Source of the DNA: Fictibacillus nanhaiensis
Lineage (GTDB): Bacteria; Bacillota; Bacilli; Bacillales; Fictibacillaceae
Length of the DNA: 64,000 nt
NCBI RefSeq assembly: GCF_023715445.1
Contig: NZ_JAMBOD010000001.1
Coordinates: 992,001-1,056,000, forward strand
Reading direction: 5' to 3'
Position numbers and translations under genes: made by a program. Below, piece after piece: positions 8,575 to 16,733 of the stretch. Positions within the stretch are counted from its first letter, which is position 1, and every line of letters starts with the position of its first letter. The notes beneath the pieces were generated by a model. That model saw nothing but the letters and a program-made list of their open reading frames with translations. It was not told the origin of the DNA and made no database searches.

Positions 8575-10728
8575 GTGGACAAAAATATTATATTTGCACT
8601 TGATATCGGCACTCGTTCAGTCGTCGGTATGATATTGAAACAGCATCCTGACGGAAAATATGAAGTTTTGCATATGAAAGTGATGGAGCATGAAGAGCGT
8701 TCTATGCTTGATGGACAAATCCATCATATACCTGCAGTTGCCAAGATTATTAAAAAAATGAAAGAAGAGCTTGAAACAGAAACAGGTCCATTGCAGAAAG
8801 TATGTGTTGCTGCAGCAGGAAGAGCTTTAAAGACTGTAAAGGGGCGGGCAGAAAAAGATATATCAGCAGCTTCTGTATCAACAAAAGAAGAGGAAATACA
8901 TATGGAACTGGCTGCCGTTCAGCAAGCACAGTTCCAGCTTGCAAGCATGCTGGAGGAGAAATCTAATTATACTTACGATTGTGTAGGTTATTCCGTTCTT
9001 CATTATTACCTGGACGATCAGGAAATTGGAAGTTTTATCGAACAGCAAGGAAAAACAGCTTCCGTTGATGTTATTGCAACTTTCTTGCCAAGAGTGGTTG
9101 TAGAGTCTTTGATAAGGGCTTTGCGTGAGGCTGGTCTTGAGATGGAGGCATTAACGCTCGAACCGATTGCAGCGATCAATGTGCTGATTCCGCCGTCTAT
9201 GCGTAAGTTAAATGTGGCTCTTGTGGATATAGGAGCAGGAACCTCTGATATAGCATTAACAGCTGAGGGAACTGTTGTGGCATACGGTATGGTGCCTGTT
9301 GCTGGTGACGAGATAACTGAGGCGATCAGCTCGGAATTCCTTCTCGATTTTCCTGTAGCTGAGGAAATGAAACGGTCTTTGTGGAAAAATGATTATGTAG
9401 CCTATACAGATATATTAGGTTTTTCTTCAAAAAAATCGAAGCAGGAGATACTCGAAAAGATACAGCCAGCTATTGAGAATCTTGCCGACAAAATAACAAA
9501 TGAAATCCTGCAGCTGAATGCGAAAGCACCTCAAGCTGTTATGCTTGTTGGAGGCGGAAGTCTGACACCAAACTTGCGGGAGAAAATTGCAGAGAAACTT
9601 AATCTGCCAATAGAACGTGCAGCGATTCGAGGTATTGATGCCATTACTTCCCTAACAGCTTCAATCGATCACAAAGGACCTGAATTTGTTACCCCAGTTG
9701 GAATCGGGATAGCTGCTAAAGAAAATCCTGTTAAATATGTTACCGTCACTGTAAACGAAAAAATACTTCGTTTATTCGAAGTAAAAAAACTTACCATCGG
9801 GGATGCATTAATCGCCGGTGGAGCTGATCTTTCAAAGCTTTATGGCAGACCAGGCATGGGGCTGATGATAAAGGTCAACGGAGAAGTGCAAATGTTTAAA
9901 GGTGCTTTAGGAACTCCGCCAAAAATCATGATGAATGGAAAAGAGTCATCCTTATCCCAGAAAATTTTTGAAGGAGCTGCGATATTCTTTGAAGTGGGCC
10001 AGAATGGGGAAAACGCCTCCGTTACGGTAAAAGACGCTGTACAAGAACATGTGGTAAAAACGATAATCTTGAATGGAGAACCACTTTCTGTTGAAACGCA
10101 GTACTATCTTAATCATCACTTAGTCAATCCTGAGTCACTTGTAAAAGACCGTGATGAAATTGTAGCCTATTTTCCAAATAGAATTGATGAAATCCTGGAT
10201 ATGAATGGTATTCACATTAACCAAGAGACTTATTCATTTACAGTAACCGTTGATGGCAAACCTGTTAATTTGAATCGAAACATAAAGGATACCTTTTTAA
10301 TAAATGGTCAGATTGCAGATAAACACTCGAAATGGAGTAGTGGTGATCACCTAAGTTTTGATAATCAGCAAGATAATAAGATTACTTTAAAAGACTTGCT
10401 CAATTCACTTGAATTGAATCTTCATCAATCCTGTTCAGTTAAATTTAACTCGGAGGAAGTTACACTTACCCGGCCGTTATTTAAGTTTTTACGAAACGGA
10501 GTTCTTCTCGAAGAAGATTCTGTTCTTTGTATGAATGACGAACTTTTCATCGAAAAAAGAAAACAGCAGCCTTTTATTTTCCAGGATATCTTTACACAAG
10601 TTGATATTTCGGTGTCACCTAAGCCAGGTGAAACATTAATTATTTTAAAGAATCATGAGAAAGCAGGATTCCAGACAGAGATAGAAACAGGAGATATCCT
10701 AGAATTAAAGTTTGAGATTATTGTGTAG
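8575..10728 (+). CDS. FtsA/PilM-like actin-fold protein with long C-terminal extension
   Basis: 717 residues, against roughly 420-440 for FtsA. The first ~380 residues carry the actin-fold ATPase signatures: phosphate-1 ALDIGTRSVVG (res. 8-18), phosphate-2 LVDIGAGTSDIAL (about 218) and MLVGGGSLTPNL (about 323). The inserted region between the first two has the FtsA/PilM layout. The last ~330 residues match nothing I can name; they are beta-rich, with repeated short segments, and there is no membrane segment. The FtsA C-terminal amphipathic anchor is not evident. It starts at GTG with AAAGAGGTG upstream. It stands alone between aroA and ytxJ, where B. subtilis has no such gene. A cytoskeletal or membrane-assembly role is inference. 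Confidence 0.75.
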   Translation: MDKNIIFALDIGTRSVVGMILKQHPDGKYEVLHMKVMEHEERSMLDGQIHHIPAVAKIIKKMKEELETETGPLQKVCVAAAGRALKTVKGRAEKDISAASVSTKEEEIHMELAAVQQAQFQLASMLEEKSNYTYDCVGYSVLHYYLDDQEIGSFIEQQGKTASVDVIATFLPRVVVESLIRALREAGLEMEALTLEPIAAINVLIPPSMRKLNVALVDIGAGTSDIALTAEGTVVAYGMVPVAGDEITEAISSEFLLDFPVAEEMKRSLWKNDYVAYTDILGFSSKKSKQEILEKIQPAIENLADKITNEILQLNAKAPQAVMLVGGGSLTPNLREKIAEKLNLPIERAAIRGIDAITSLTASIDHKGPEFVTPVGIGIAAKENPVKYVTVTVNEKILRLFEVKKLTIGDALIAGGADLSKLYGRPGMGLMIKVNGEVQMFKGALGTPPKIMMNGKESSLSQKIFEGAAIFFEVGQNGENASVTVKDAVQEHVVKTIILNGEPLSVETQYYLNHHLVNPESLVKDRDEIVAYFPNRIDEILDMNGIHINQETYSFTVTVDGKPVNLNRNIKDTFLINGQIADKHSKWSSGDHLSFDNQQDNKITLKDLLNSLELNLHQSCSVKFNSEEVTLTRPLFKFLRNGVLLEEDSVLCMNDELFIEKRKQQPFIFQDIFTQVDISVSPKPGETLIILKNHEKAGFQTEIETGDILELKFEIIV

Positions 10729-10744
10729 ACCATTTATAAGAAAA

Positions 10745-10769
10745 AGCGCAGCAAAATTACTGCTGCGCT
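10745..10769. terminator. Bidirectional terminator between the FtsA-like gene and ytxJ
   Basis: A 9-bp perfect stem (AGCGCAGCA / TGCTGCGCT), 7-nt loop, T-run on the plus strand and A-run before it. The 3' arm lies inside the last codons of ytxJ. Confidence 0.85.
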
Positions 10770-11101
10770 TTTGTTTTTTCATTTGCTTGACCCAATTTTT
10801 TATTCGTAATGTTCCAATGTGAATCGTGCCAAACAACCGTACTGCCTTCAAAAATCAGAACTTGTGGTGATTCATGCTTAACCCCCGTTTGTTCTGCAAT
10901 TAGATTCGAAAGCGGTCTGGAGTCTTGTACATTCAAGTAATATAAGGTTTCATTCTCATTTTCAGACGCAAACTTTTGGTATTCTTTAAACGCTTCATGG
11001 CTTACAGGACAGGTCGTACTGTTTTTCATTATAATAATTCGATCTTTTTGCTCTTTTACTAAATTCCAATCCTGTTCATTTTGCAATTGAACTAATGACA
11101 T
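10757..11101 (-). CDS. ytxJ: Bacillithiol system thioredoxin-like protein YtxJ (BrxC)
   Basis: A 114-residue single-domain thioredoxin fold with the monothiol-type motif TTCPVS in place of CxxC, diagnostic for YtxJ/BrxC bacilliredoxins, which exchange electrons with bacillithiol-protected proteins. The cis-Pro segment (HESPQVLIFEG) is present. Start chosen at ATG 11101, 8 bases after GGAGG; an upstream ATG at 11116 has no ribosome binding site. Last gene of ytxGHJ, so likely induced by general stress through the sigma-B promoter at 12098. Confidence 0.9.
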   Translation of the reverse strand: MSLVQLQNEQDWNLVKEQKDRIIIMKNSTTCPVSHEAFKEYQKFASENENETLYYLNVQDSRPLSNLIAEQTGVKHESPQVLIFEGSTVVWHDSHWNITNKKLGQANEKTKAQQ

Positions 11102-11180
11102 ATTTTCAACCTCCATAATAAAAAGACAAGAAAAAGAATTAAATTCTTTCTCTTATCTTTTCATATTTGTTCTTCACTTA

Positions 11181-11606
11181 TCAATATTTTTGCTCTACTA
11201 ATTCTTGTTCATTTGCAGGATCATAATCTAATTGCCTTTCTTCCTTAATGTCATCTGTAATTTCACCGTACAATTCAGATGCATTTTCTTCTTCCTTCGA
11301 ACGCCATTTATCAATATCTTTTCGAAGATTAGAAGTTAGATCTTTTACTTTTGTAGCAACTTGATTAGATTGCTCAGAAACAGTACGTACAATATTTGAG
11401 GATTTTTCACGAGCTAAATGAGAAAACTCGTTACTTTTATCCTTTAAATATACAGCCTGCTCATTCAAGTCACTTCGTAATTCTTTTCCGGCTTTTGGTG
11501 CAAGCAATAATGCTGCTGCGGCCCCTAACATTCCGCCAACAAGAGCACCGATCATAAAATCCTTGCTGTCGATGTTTTGATTGTTATGGTTGTTATTGTT
11601 GCTCAT
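11181..11606 (-). CDS. ytxH: General stress protein YtxH
   Basis: 141 residues: an Asn/His-rich start, one glycine/alanine-rich membrane segment (FMIGALVGGMLGAAAALLLA, about 17-36), then the charged helical tail typical of YtxH-like proteins (KAGKELRSDL onward). Likely a small single-pass envelope or membrane protein. Function is not established; B. subtilis ytxH is a sigma-B/sigma-H stress gene. It begins directly next to the ytxG stop, so translation is probably coupled. Confidence 0.9.
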   Translation of the reverse strand: MSNNNNHNNQNIDSKDFMIGALVGGMLGAAAALLLAPKAGKELRSDLNEQAVYLKDKSNEFSHLAREKSSNIVRTVSEQSNQVATKVKDLTSNLRKDIDKWRSKEEENASELYGEITDDIKEERQLDYDPANEQELVEQKY

Positions 11607-12062
11607 TTACACTCCTCCTCTAGAATATTGGTTTGTTGCTGAATCAACATTGGATTTTTTGAGCTTGTACTTCTCCCACAAATTCAATGCTGCATTCCCC
11701 CATTGAACCGCTTGCGATATTTGCTTAGACTGCCGCTCCGTTTCAACTGTAATTTGATCAGTTACTTTGCGGACAGATTGGTTCACCTTCTGAACGGATT
11801 GACCAAAATCCTGTACTGCAGAGAAAACATGGTTTAATGAATCAGATTTCTTTTGAACATCCTCGGCTAACTGGTTTGTTTTATGTAACAAATCGGTTGT
11901 CTCGCGCGTCACGCCGTCTAGTTGTTTTTCCAGACTTCCAAGCGTTACTGCGACATTATCGAGGGTTATTTGCAAGGATTTTAGAGCTCTTGACAAAAAA
12001 TAAACGAGTACGACAAATGCAACTGCAATGATAGCTACACTGATTGAAATAATGATTTCCAT
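11607..12062 (-). CDS. ytxG: DUF948 protein YtxG
   Basis: 151 residues when started at ATG 12062, which has CAGGAGGTG upstream; the longer frame to 12116 has none. An N-terminal membrane helix (IISISVAIIAVAFVVLVYFL) is followed by a long coiled coil (about 30-130) with regular heptads (DNVAVTLGSLEKQLDGV), the DUF948 pattern. Probably a membrane-anchored coiled-coil protein of unknown role. First gene of the ytxGHJ stress operon, 36 bases behind the sigma-B -10 box. Confidence 0.9.
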   Translation of the reverse strand: MEIIISISVAIIAVAFVVLVYFLSRALKSLQITLDNVAVTLGSLEKQLDGVTRETTDLLHKTNQLAEDVQKKSDSLNHVFSAVQDFGQSVQKVNQSVRKVTDQITVETERQSKQISQAVQWGNAALNLWEKYKLKKSNVDSATNQYSRGGV

Positions 12063-12097
12063 TATACGAGACACCTCCTGAAAGTATATTATTGCTT

Positions 12098-12123
12098 TTT
12101 CCCGAGTTTTTATCAAAGAAAAC
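12098..12123 (-). promoter_or_regulatory. Sigma-B promoter of ytxGHJ
   Basis: Read on the minus strand: GTTTTC, a 14-bp spacer, GGGAAA, matching the Bacillus sigma-B consensus GTTTAA N12-14 GGGTAT. B. subtilis ytxG is a known sigma-B target, which supports the match. Confidence 0.75.
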
Positions 12124-12239
12124 GTGTTTTATTAATTATTCTCGGACTTTTGCTAAATTCCTTTTCTTGAACATTACAAATTGTTTAAATTAAGTTAAAA
12201 TAAAGAAGATATTAAATATATTTAGGGGGCATATTCCGC

Positions 12240-13352
12240 ATGAGAGATCCGCGAATTCAACAACTCGCAAAAAATCTGATTACATACTCAGTTAACCTGC
12301 AAAAAGGTGAAAAGGTTCTAATTGAAAACTTTGGGCTGCAAAAAGAATTAGTTAATGCACTCGTTCAAGAAGCTTACGCTGCCGGTGGATACCCATTTGT
12401 ATTGCTAAAAGATCACTCCGTAATGCGTGCACAATATTCTCAAGCTTCAGAAGAACAAATGGAGTTAATCGCTAAGCATGAAGGAGAACTTATGAGCCAA
12501 ATGGATGCTTATATCGGCTTGCGTTCAGGCGACAACATCAACGAGATGTCTGATGTTCCTTCTGAGAAGATGGCACTATATGAAAAAACAATTTTCGCAA
12601 TGCACCGCAAGATTCGTATTAAGAAAACAAAATGGTGTGTTCTTCGTTATCCAAATGCTTCTATGGCACAGTCTGCAAGCATGAGCACGGAAGCATTTGA
12701 AAATTTCTATTTTGAAGTCTGCAACCTTGATTACGGCAAGATGGATGAGGCGATGTCTTCTTTAAAAGACTTAATGGATAAAACCGATAAAGTCCGTATT
12801 ACAGGCCCTGGAACGGACTTAACATTCTCTATCAAAGATATCCCTTCCATTAAATGCTCTGGACAGAACAACATTCCTGATGGAGAAGTATTTACTGCAC
12901 CTGTAAAGGATTCTGTTAATGGAACGATCTCTTACAATACTCCATCTCCATACAATGGATTTACATTTGAAAATGTGCAATTAACGTTTGAAAATGGGAA
13001 AATTGTTAAAGCAACTGCAAATGATTCAGAGCGAATCAACAAAATCTTTGATACTGATGAAGGCTCCCGTTATGTAGGGGAATTTGCAATTGGAGTAAAT
13101 CCTTTCATTAAGCATCCGATGAAAGACATCTTATTTGATGAAAAGATCGACGGAAGTTTCCACTTCACACCAGGTCAGGCGTATGAAGAAGCATATAACG
13201 GAAATGAATCAAATATCCACTGGGATATGGTGATGATTCAGCGTCCTGATTACGGCGGGGGAGAAATCTATTTTGATGAAGTCTTAATTCGTAAAGATGG
13301 GGTTTTCGTATTGCCAGAACTTGAACAGTTAAATCCTGAGAACTTAAAGTAA
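12240..13352 (+). CDS. ampS: Aminopeptidase, M29 family (AmpS-like)
   Basis: 370 residues, full length for the M29 metal-dependent aminopeptidases (AmpS, PepS, aminopeptidase T), cytoplasmic enzymes releasing N-terminal residues from peptides. Family features: the N-terminal domain YSVNLQKGEKVLIE, the central INEMSDVPSEKM, and the C-terminal metal-binding part with EFAIGVNP, HFTPGQAYEEA and HWDMVMIQRPDYGGGEIYFD. ATG 12240 follows AGGGGG. Monocistronic by its own terminator, convergent with murC. Confidence 0.93.
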   Translation: MRDPRIQQLAKNLITYSVNLQKGEKVLIENFGLQKELVNALVQEAYAAGGYPFVLLKDHSVMRAQYSQASEEQMELIAKHEGELMSQMDAYIGLRSGDNINEMSDVPSEKMALYEKTIFAMHRKIRIKKTKWCVLRYPNASMAQSASMSTEAFENFYFEVCNLDYGKMDEAMSSLKDLMDKTDKVRITGPGTDLTFSIKDIPSIKCSGQNNIPDGEVFTAPVKDSVNGTISYNTPSPYNGFTFENVQLTFENGKIVKATANDSERINKIFDTDEGSRYVGEFAIGVNPFIKHPMKDILFDEKIDGSFHFTPGQAYEEAYNGNESNIHWDMVMIQRPDYGGGEIYFDEVLIRKDGVFVLPELEQLNPENLK

Positions 13353-13355
13353 TAA

Positions 13356-13387
13356 AAAAAGACTTGCCGCAAAAGGCAAGTCTTTTT
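13356..13387. terminator. Bidirectional terminator between ampS and murC
   Basis: An 8-bp stem (GACTTGCC / GGCAAGTC) flanked by A7 before and T5 after, so it works on both strands. The murC stop follows at 13389. Confidence 0.88.
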
Positions 13388-13388
13388 C

Positions 13389-14696
13389 TTATGGTGTTGC
13401 TGTAAGTGCTTCTTCGTAAGCTCTTTGAAACTTCTGAATATCTCCAGCACCCATAAACAGTAAAACGCCATTATCATACTTCTTTAGAACGTCAATGTTA
13501 TCTTCTGATATAAGCTCCGCATTAGGAATCTTTTCTTTAAGATTCTCGATTGAAAGATTTCCTGCATTTTCTCTTGCAGAACCAAAAATATCACATAAAT
13601 ACACATGGTCAGCTTCACTTAAACTTGCTGCAAATTCATCCAGAAATGTTTTTGTGCGTGTAAAGGTATGCGGCTGAAATATAGCTACAACCTCACGATT
13701 CTTATATTTATACTTTGTTGCTTCAATCGTGACTTTAATCTCAGTCGGATGATGCGCATAATCATCGATCAAGATTTGATCACCAACTGTTTTTTCTGAA
13801 AAGCGGCGCTTTACACCTGAAAAGCTTTTTAACTGCTCTTTAATAATATCCATTGGCAGCGTTTCATAATGACAGATCGCGATAACGGCAAGTGCATTTA
13901 ATACATTATGCGTACCATATCCAGGAATTTGGAATGTGCCATAATACGTATTTCTTACAAATACATCAAATGTCGTTCCTTCGTCTCCACGCTGAATATT
14001 CTTAGCCTGAAAATCATTATGATCCTCGAACCCGTAAAATACTACAGGAACTTGGGCATGCAGCTCCTGGAGATTTGCGTCATCACCGCAAGCAATTATC
14101 GCTTTTTTAACCTGCATTGCCATCTGTTGAAATGCGCTGATTACATCATTCAGATCGGAAAAGTAATCAGGATGATCAAAGTCGATGTTTGTAATGATCG
14201 CATAATCCGGTTCATAAGAAAGAAAATGTCTGCGATATTCACACGCTTCAAACACAAAGTATTCGCTGCCCATGCTTCCTTTTCCGGTTCCATCACCAAT
14301 TAGGAATGAAGTAGGCTTTGCTGCCCCTACTACATGTGCAAGCAATCCAGTTGTCGAAGTTTTTCCATGTGAACCTGTCACTGCGATTGATGTGAATTTA
14401 GAAAGAAATTCACCAAGAAAATGGTGATACCTGTGAATCGGTATATTCTTTTCATTTGCAGCTTGTATTTCTTCATGCTGTTCACCAAATGCATTACCTG
14501 CAATAATGGTTTGACCTTCTTTAATGTTATTTTTGTCAAACGGTAAAACGGGAATGTTTCTCTCTTCCAGCGCTGACTGAGTAAAGATGTATTGAGTAAT
14601 ATCAGATCCTTGTACATCATGACCCATGTCATGAAGGATTTGTGACAACGGGCTCATTCCTGTCCCTTTAATTCCAATAAAATGGTATTGTGTCAT
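13389..14696 (-). CDS. murC: UDP-N-acetylmuramate--L-alanine ligase MurC
   Basis: 435 residues, standard for MurC, which adds the first amino acid (L-Ala) to UDP-MurNAc in the cytoplasm. Seen: the N-terminal Rossmann motif [14 protein letters not shown], the ATP loop [12 protein letters not shown], substrate residues in [10 protein letters not shown] and the C-terminal domain motif [17 protein letters not shown] ribosome binding site precedes the ATG. About 240 bases upstream (14697-14936) contain no gene or clear structure. Confidence 0.97.
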   Translation of the reverse strand: MTQYHFIGIKGTGMSPLSQILHDMGHDVQGSDITQYIFTQSALEERNIPVLPFDKNNIKEGQTIIAGNAFGEQHEEIQAANEKNIPIHRYHHFLGEFLSKFTSIAVTGSHGKTSTTGLLAHVVGAAKPTSFLIGDGTGKGSMGSEYFVFEACEYRRHFLSYEPDYAIITNIDFDHPDYFSDLNDVISAFQQMAMQVKKAIIACGDDANLQELHAQVPVVFYGFEDHNDFQAKNIQRGDEGTTFDVFVRNTYYGTFQIPGYGTHNVLNALAVIAICHYETLPMDIIKEQLKSFSGVKRRFSEKTVGDQILIDDYAHHPTEIKVTIEATKYKYKNREVVAIFQPHTFTRTKTFLDEFAASLSEADHVYLCDIFGSARENAGNLSIENLKEKIPNAELISEDNIDVLKKYDNGVLLFMGAGDIQKFQRAYEEALTATP

Positions 14697-14936
14697 GTAA
14701 AGCCCTCCACAAAAAGAACACCTTCTAAAAGGCCTATTTGTATTATTATATGCCTGATTGCTTTAATGGTTATATATTACAGAATACAGGCTGATTCAAA
14801 TACTTGAACCATTATAGCAAAAATGAAGTCTCATCACCATGATAGACAAATGATAAGATTCTAATAGTCCGATATGAAAGAATACCTTCCTATTTTGTGC
14901 AACTTCTCCAGAAAAATGAATAAAAGAATCCAAACA

Positions 14937-16034
14937 CTATTCTACAAGCTCAAGTCTTGGATTATGACGATAAATTCTTCCTGCTTTTGCTTGATGGGTA
15001 TCATTCATCAGAACGTTGTCGCCTGTGAATCCGATATTAATCTTTAATAGATTGCTGCCGACGCCATAGATATCTACAGGAACCTTCTGCTCTTCAAATT
15101 GTTCTATTCTTTCTTTTTTAAATCCGCCGCTTACAACAATTTTTACATGCTGAAAGCCTTCTTCATCTAGTGCTTTGCGAAGTGCAAAGATCAACTCAGG
15201 GTTAACGCCTCTTGGATCAAAAGAACCAAGCACGTCTGGGTTTCTAAAAAAGTATTGATCGACCATCGTACGGGAAGTATCAACCCTTACCCCTTTTAGC
15301 GTTTCCCCAAACTCTCTCGCTACCTTTAGAGCATCTGTAATCACATCGTTGTTGTAATCGACAAGTGAGATAAGATCATCTTCCGGATATTTTGCATGGT
15401 ATGCTTTAGTAGCTTCAACAATATCGCCATTAAAAATTTGTATAAGAGCATGAGGCATGGTACCCATTCCTTTTTTGCCCCACCATTCGTTCATAGCATG
15501 TGTAGCTTGTGCAGTTGAGCCCCCTATATAGGATGCATATCCATCACCAGCCTGCTGGGCAAAGTGATCGTCTCTGTCACCCATAAAAATCACAGGCTTT
15601 TGGATACCGGATTTGCTCGCAGCTTTAACTACATTATAAACATTCGTAGCTACCGACGTTCTTCTGGCTAGGATTCCATCAATCATCCCTTCGAGAAAGC
15701 CAAAATTCTGATATGGTCCTTTTATTGTGAGCACTGTTTCAAATGGAGAAATTTTATCTCCATCTTTCAGCGAATAAATTTCTAAGGAGTCAGGATCTTT
15801 AGCAAACGTCTTTATAAGAGCGATTGCCTCATCTGAACCGCATAATACAGCCTCGCTTTTTTGGAAAAATTGCATGGTTACCATGTTATCAGGTTTAAAC
15901 GATTCTACAATTTCACATGTTTTTAGAAAATATACAGCAGAGAACCATCCCTCTCTGATCCGTTCATCAAATTTAAATGTTTTATTCGTCAGCCGCTTAA
16001 TTTTTCCCTGCAGCTTTAATTCTATTTCTTTCAT
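14937..16034 (-). CDS. pncB: Nicotinate phosphoribosyltransferase
   Basis: 365 residues of the shorter NAPRTase type common in Bacillaceae, forming nicotinate mononucleotide for NAD salvage. Family motifs: FMGDRDDHFAQQAGDGYA, GSTAQATHAMNEW, RVDTSRTMVDQYFF and VVSGGFKKERI with the glycine-rich phosphate site IYGVGSNLL. ATG is preceded by GAGGAG. It is upstream of murC on the same strand, but 240 bases apart. No terminator is evident after it. Substrate choice (nicotinate rather than nicotinamide) is inferred from family. Confidence 0.9.
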   Translation of the reverse strand: MKEIELKLQGKIKRLTNKTFKFDERIREGWFSAVYFLKTCEIVESFKPDNMVTMQFFQKSEAVLCGSDEAIALIKTFAKDPDSLEIYSLKDGDKISPFETVLTIKGPYQNFGFLEGMIDGILARRTSVATNVYNVVKAASKSGIQKPVIFMGDRDDHFAQQAGDGYASYIGGSTAQATHAMNEWWGKKGMGTMPHALIQIFNGDIVEATKAYHAKYPEDDLISLVDYNNDVITDALKVAREFGETLKGVRVDTSRTMVDQYFFRNPDVLGSFDPRGVNPELIFALRKALDEEGFQHVKIVVSGGFKKERIEQFEEQKVPVDIYGVGSNLLKINIGFTGDNVLMNDTHQAKAGRIYRHNPRLELVE

Positions 16035-16180
16035 CTATTTACTCCTCATGACTTTTTCATGGTTAAAAACAGAAGGGAACTATTCCCCACACTATAATAG
16101 CCGACAAGTCCCAAGAACTCAAGAAAATCCTTTATGATGAGGTTCTTCATTGGATGCAGATCATTCAACGGGAAATAGAA

Positions 16181-16205
16181 AAACTGGCGGATTGTCCACC
16201 AGTTT
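16181..16205 (-). terminator. Strong minus-strand terminator behind sftA and its repeats
   Basis: An 11-bp stem with one G-T pair (AAACTGGTGGA / TCCGCCAGTTT on the minus strand), 3-nt loop, then TTTC. It is the first good terminator reached by transcription leaving sftA, so the two repeats between would lie in the sftA 3' UTR. Confidence 0.65.
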
Positions 16206-16221
16206 AATCTATCTTTAAGAC

Positions 16222-16444
16222 TCTTTTCTAAAAGATTGTTGCTTCTGGGGGGATTTTTGTGATATGCCTCCAGCGGCATGTTGATTGGAGTGTAAGGTGC
16301 GAGACTCCTGCGGGATCAGCGAGACAGGTGAGACCCCGGCAGGCTTGATTAGCCTAGGGGGCTCACCGCACGCCCGCGGAAAGCGAGCATCCTGAAACGG
16401 AGATCAACTACTTTCAAAAAACAACAATGAATACGAAAACAGCC
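16222..16444 (+). repeat. Large structured intergenic repeat, copy 1 (short form)
   Basis: The core runs from TTGATTGGAG (16281) to GAGATCAAC (16408), with the conserved blocks AAGGTGCGAGACTCCTGCGGGA and GGCTCACCGCACGCC..GCGGAAAGCGAGCATCCTG. The core ends form an inverted repeat (TTGATT / AATCAAC type). Flanks: TCTAAAAGATTGTT on the left (16227), AACAACAATGAA...AAAACAGCCT on the right. It lacks the ~110-bp middle of copies 2 and 3. All three copies have the same orientation. Confidence 0.8.
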
Positions 16445-16730
16445 TTTCTAAAAGATTGTTTCTTTGAATCTTTTTACGAAAACACCTCGTTGACGGGTTG
16501 ATTGGAGCGGAAGGTGCGAAACTCCAGCGGGATTAGCGTGCCAGCCACCTGAGAATACTTCTCGCAAGGCATGCGACGAGGAAGCCCGCTTCGGTAGAAT
16601 TTTCCTATAGACGCAGGAGCAGCACTACATATATCTTTCACCGCGGCTCACCTTACCCCTCGCGGAAAGCAAGCATCCTGGAGCGGAAATCAACGACTTT
16701 CAAGAACAACAAAGTTAGCAATATCAGCCT
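16445..16730 (+). repeat. Large structured intergenic repeat, copy 2
   Basis: It follows copy 1 directly and starts with the same TTTCTAAAAGATTGTTTCTTTGA flank. Core 16498-16694, from TTGATTGGAGCGGAAGGTG to GGAGCGGAAATCAAC. It contains the middle block shared with copy 3 (GGCATGCGACGAGGAAGC, 16568-16585; CGCAGGAGCAGCACT; ATCTTTCACCG). The right flank ends in ATCAGCCT, 4 bases before the sftA stop codon. Confidence 0.8.
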
Positions 16731-16733
16731 ACT

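Noticed and set aside
16046-16279. 77-residue minus-strand frame downstream of sftA
   Set aside because: It runs through a terminator hairpin and into the repeat flank, and has no ribosome binding site or family resemblance.
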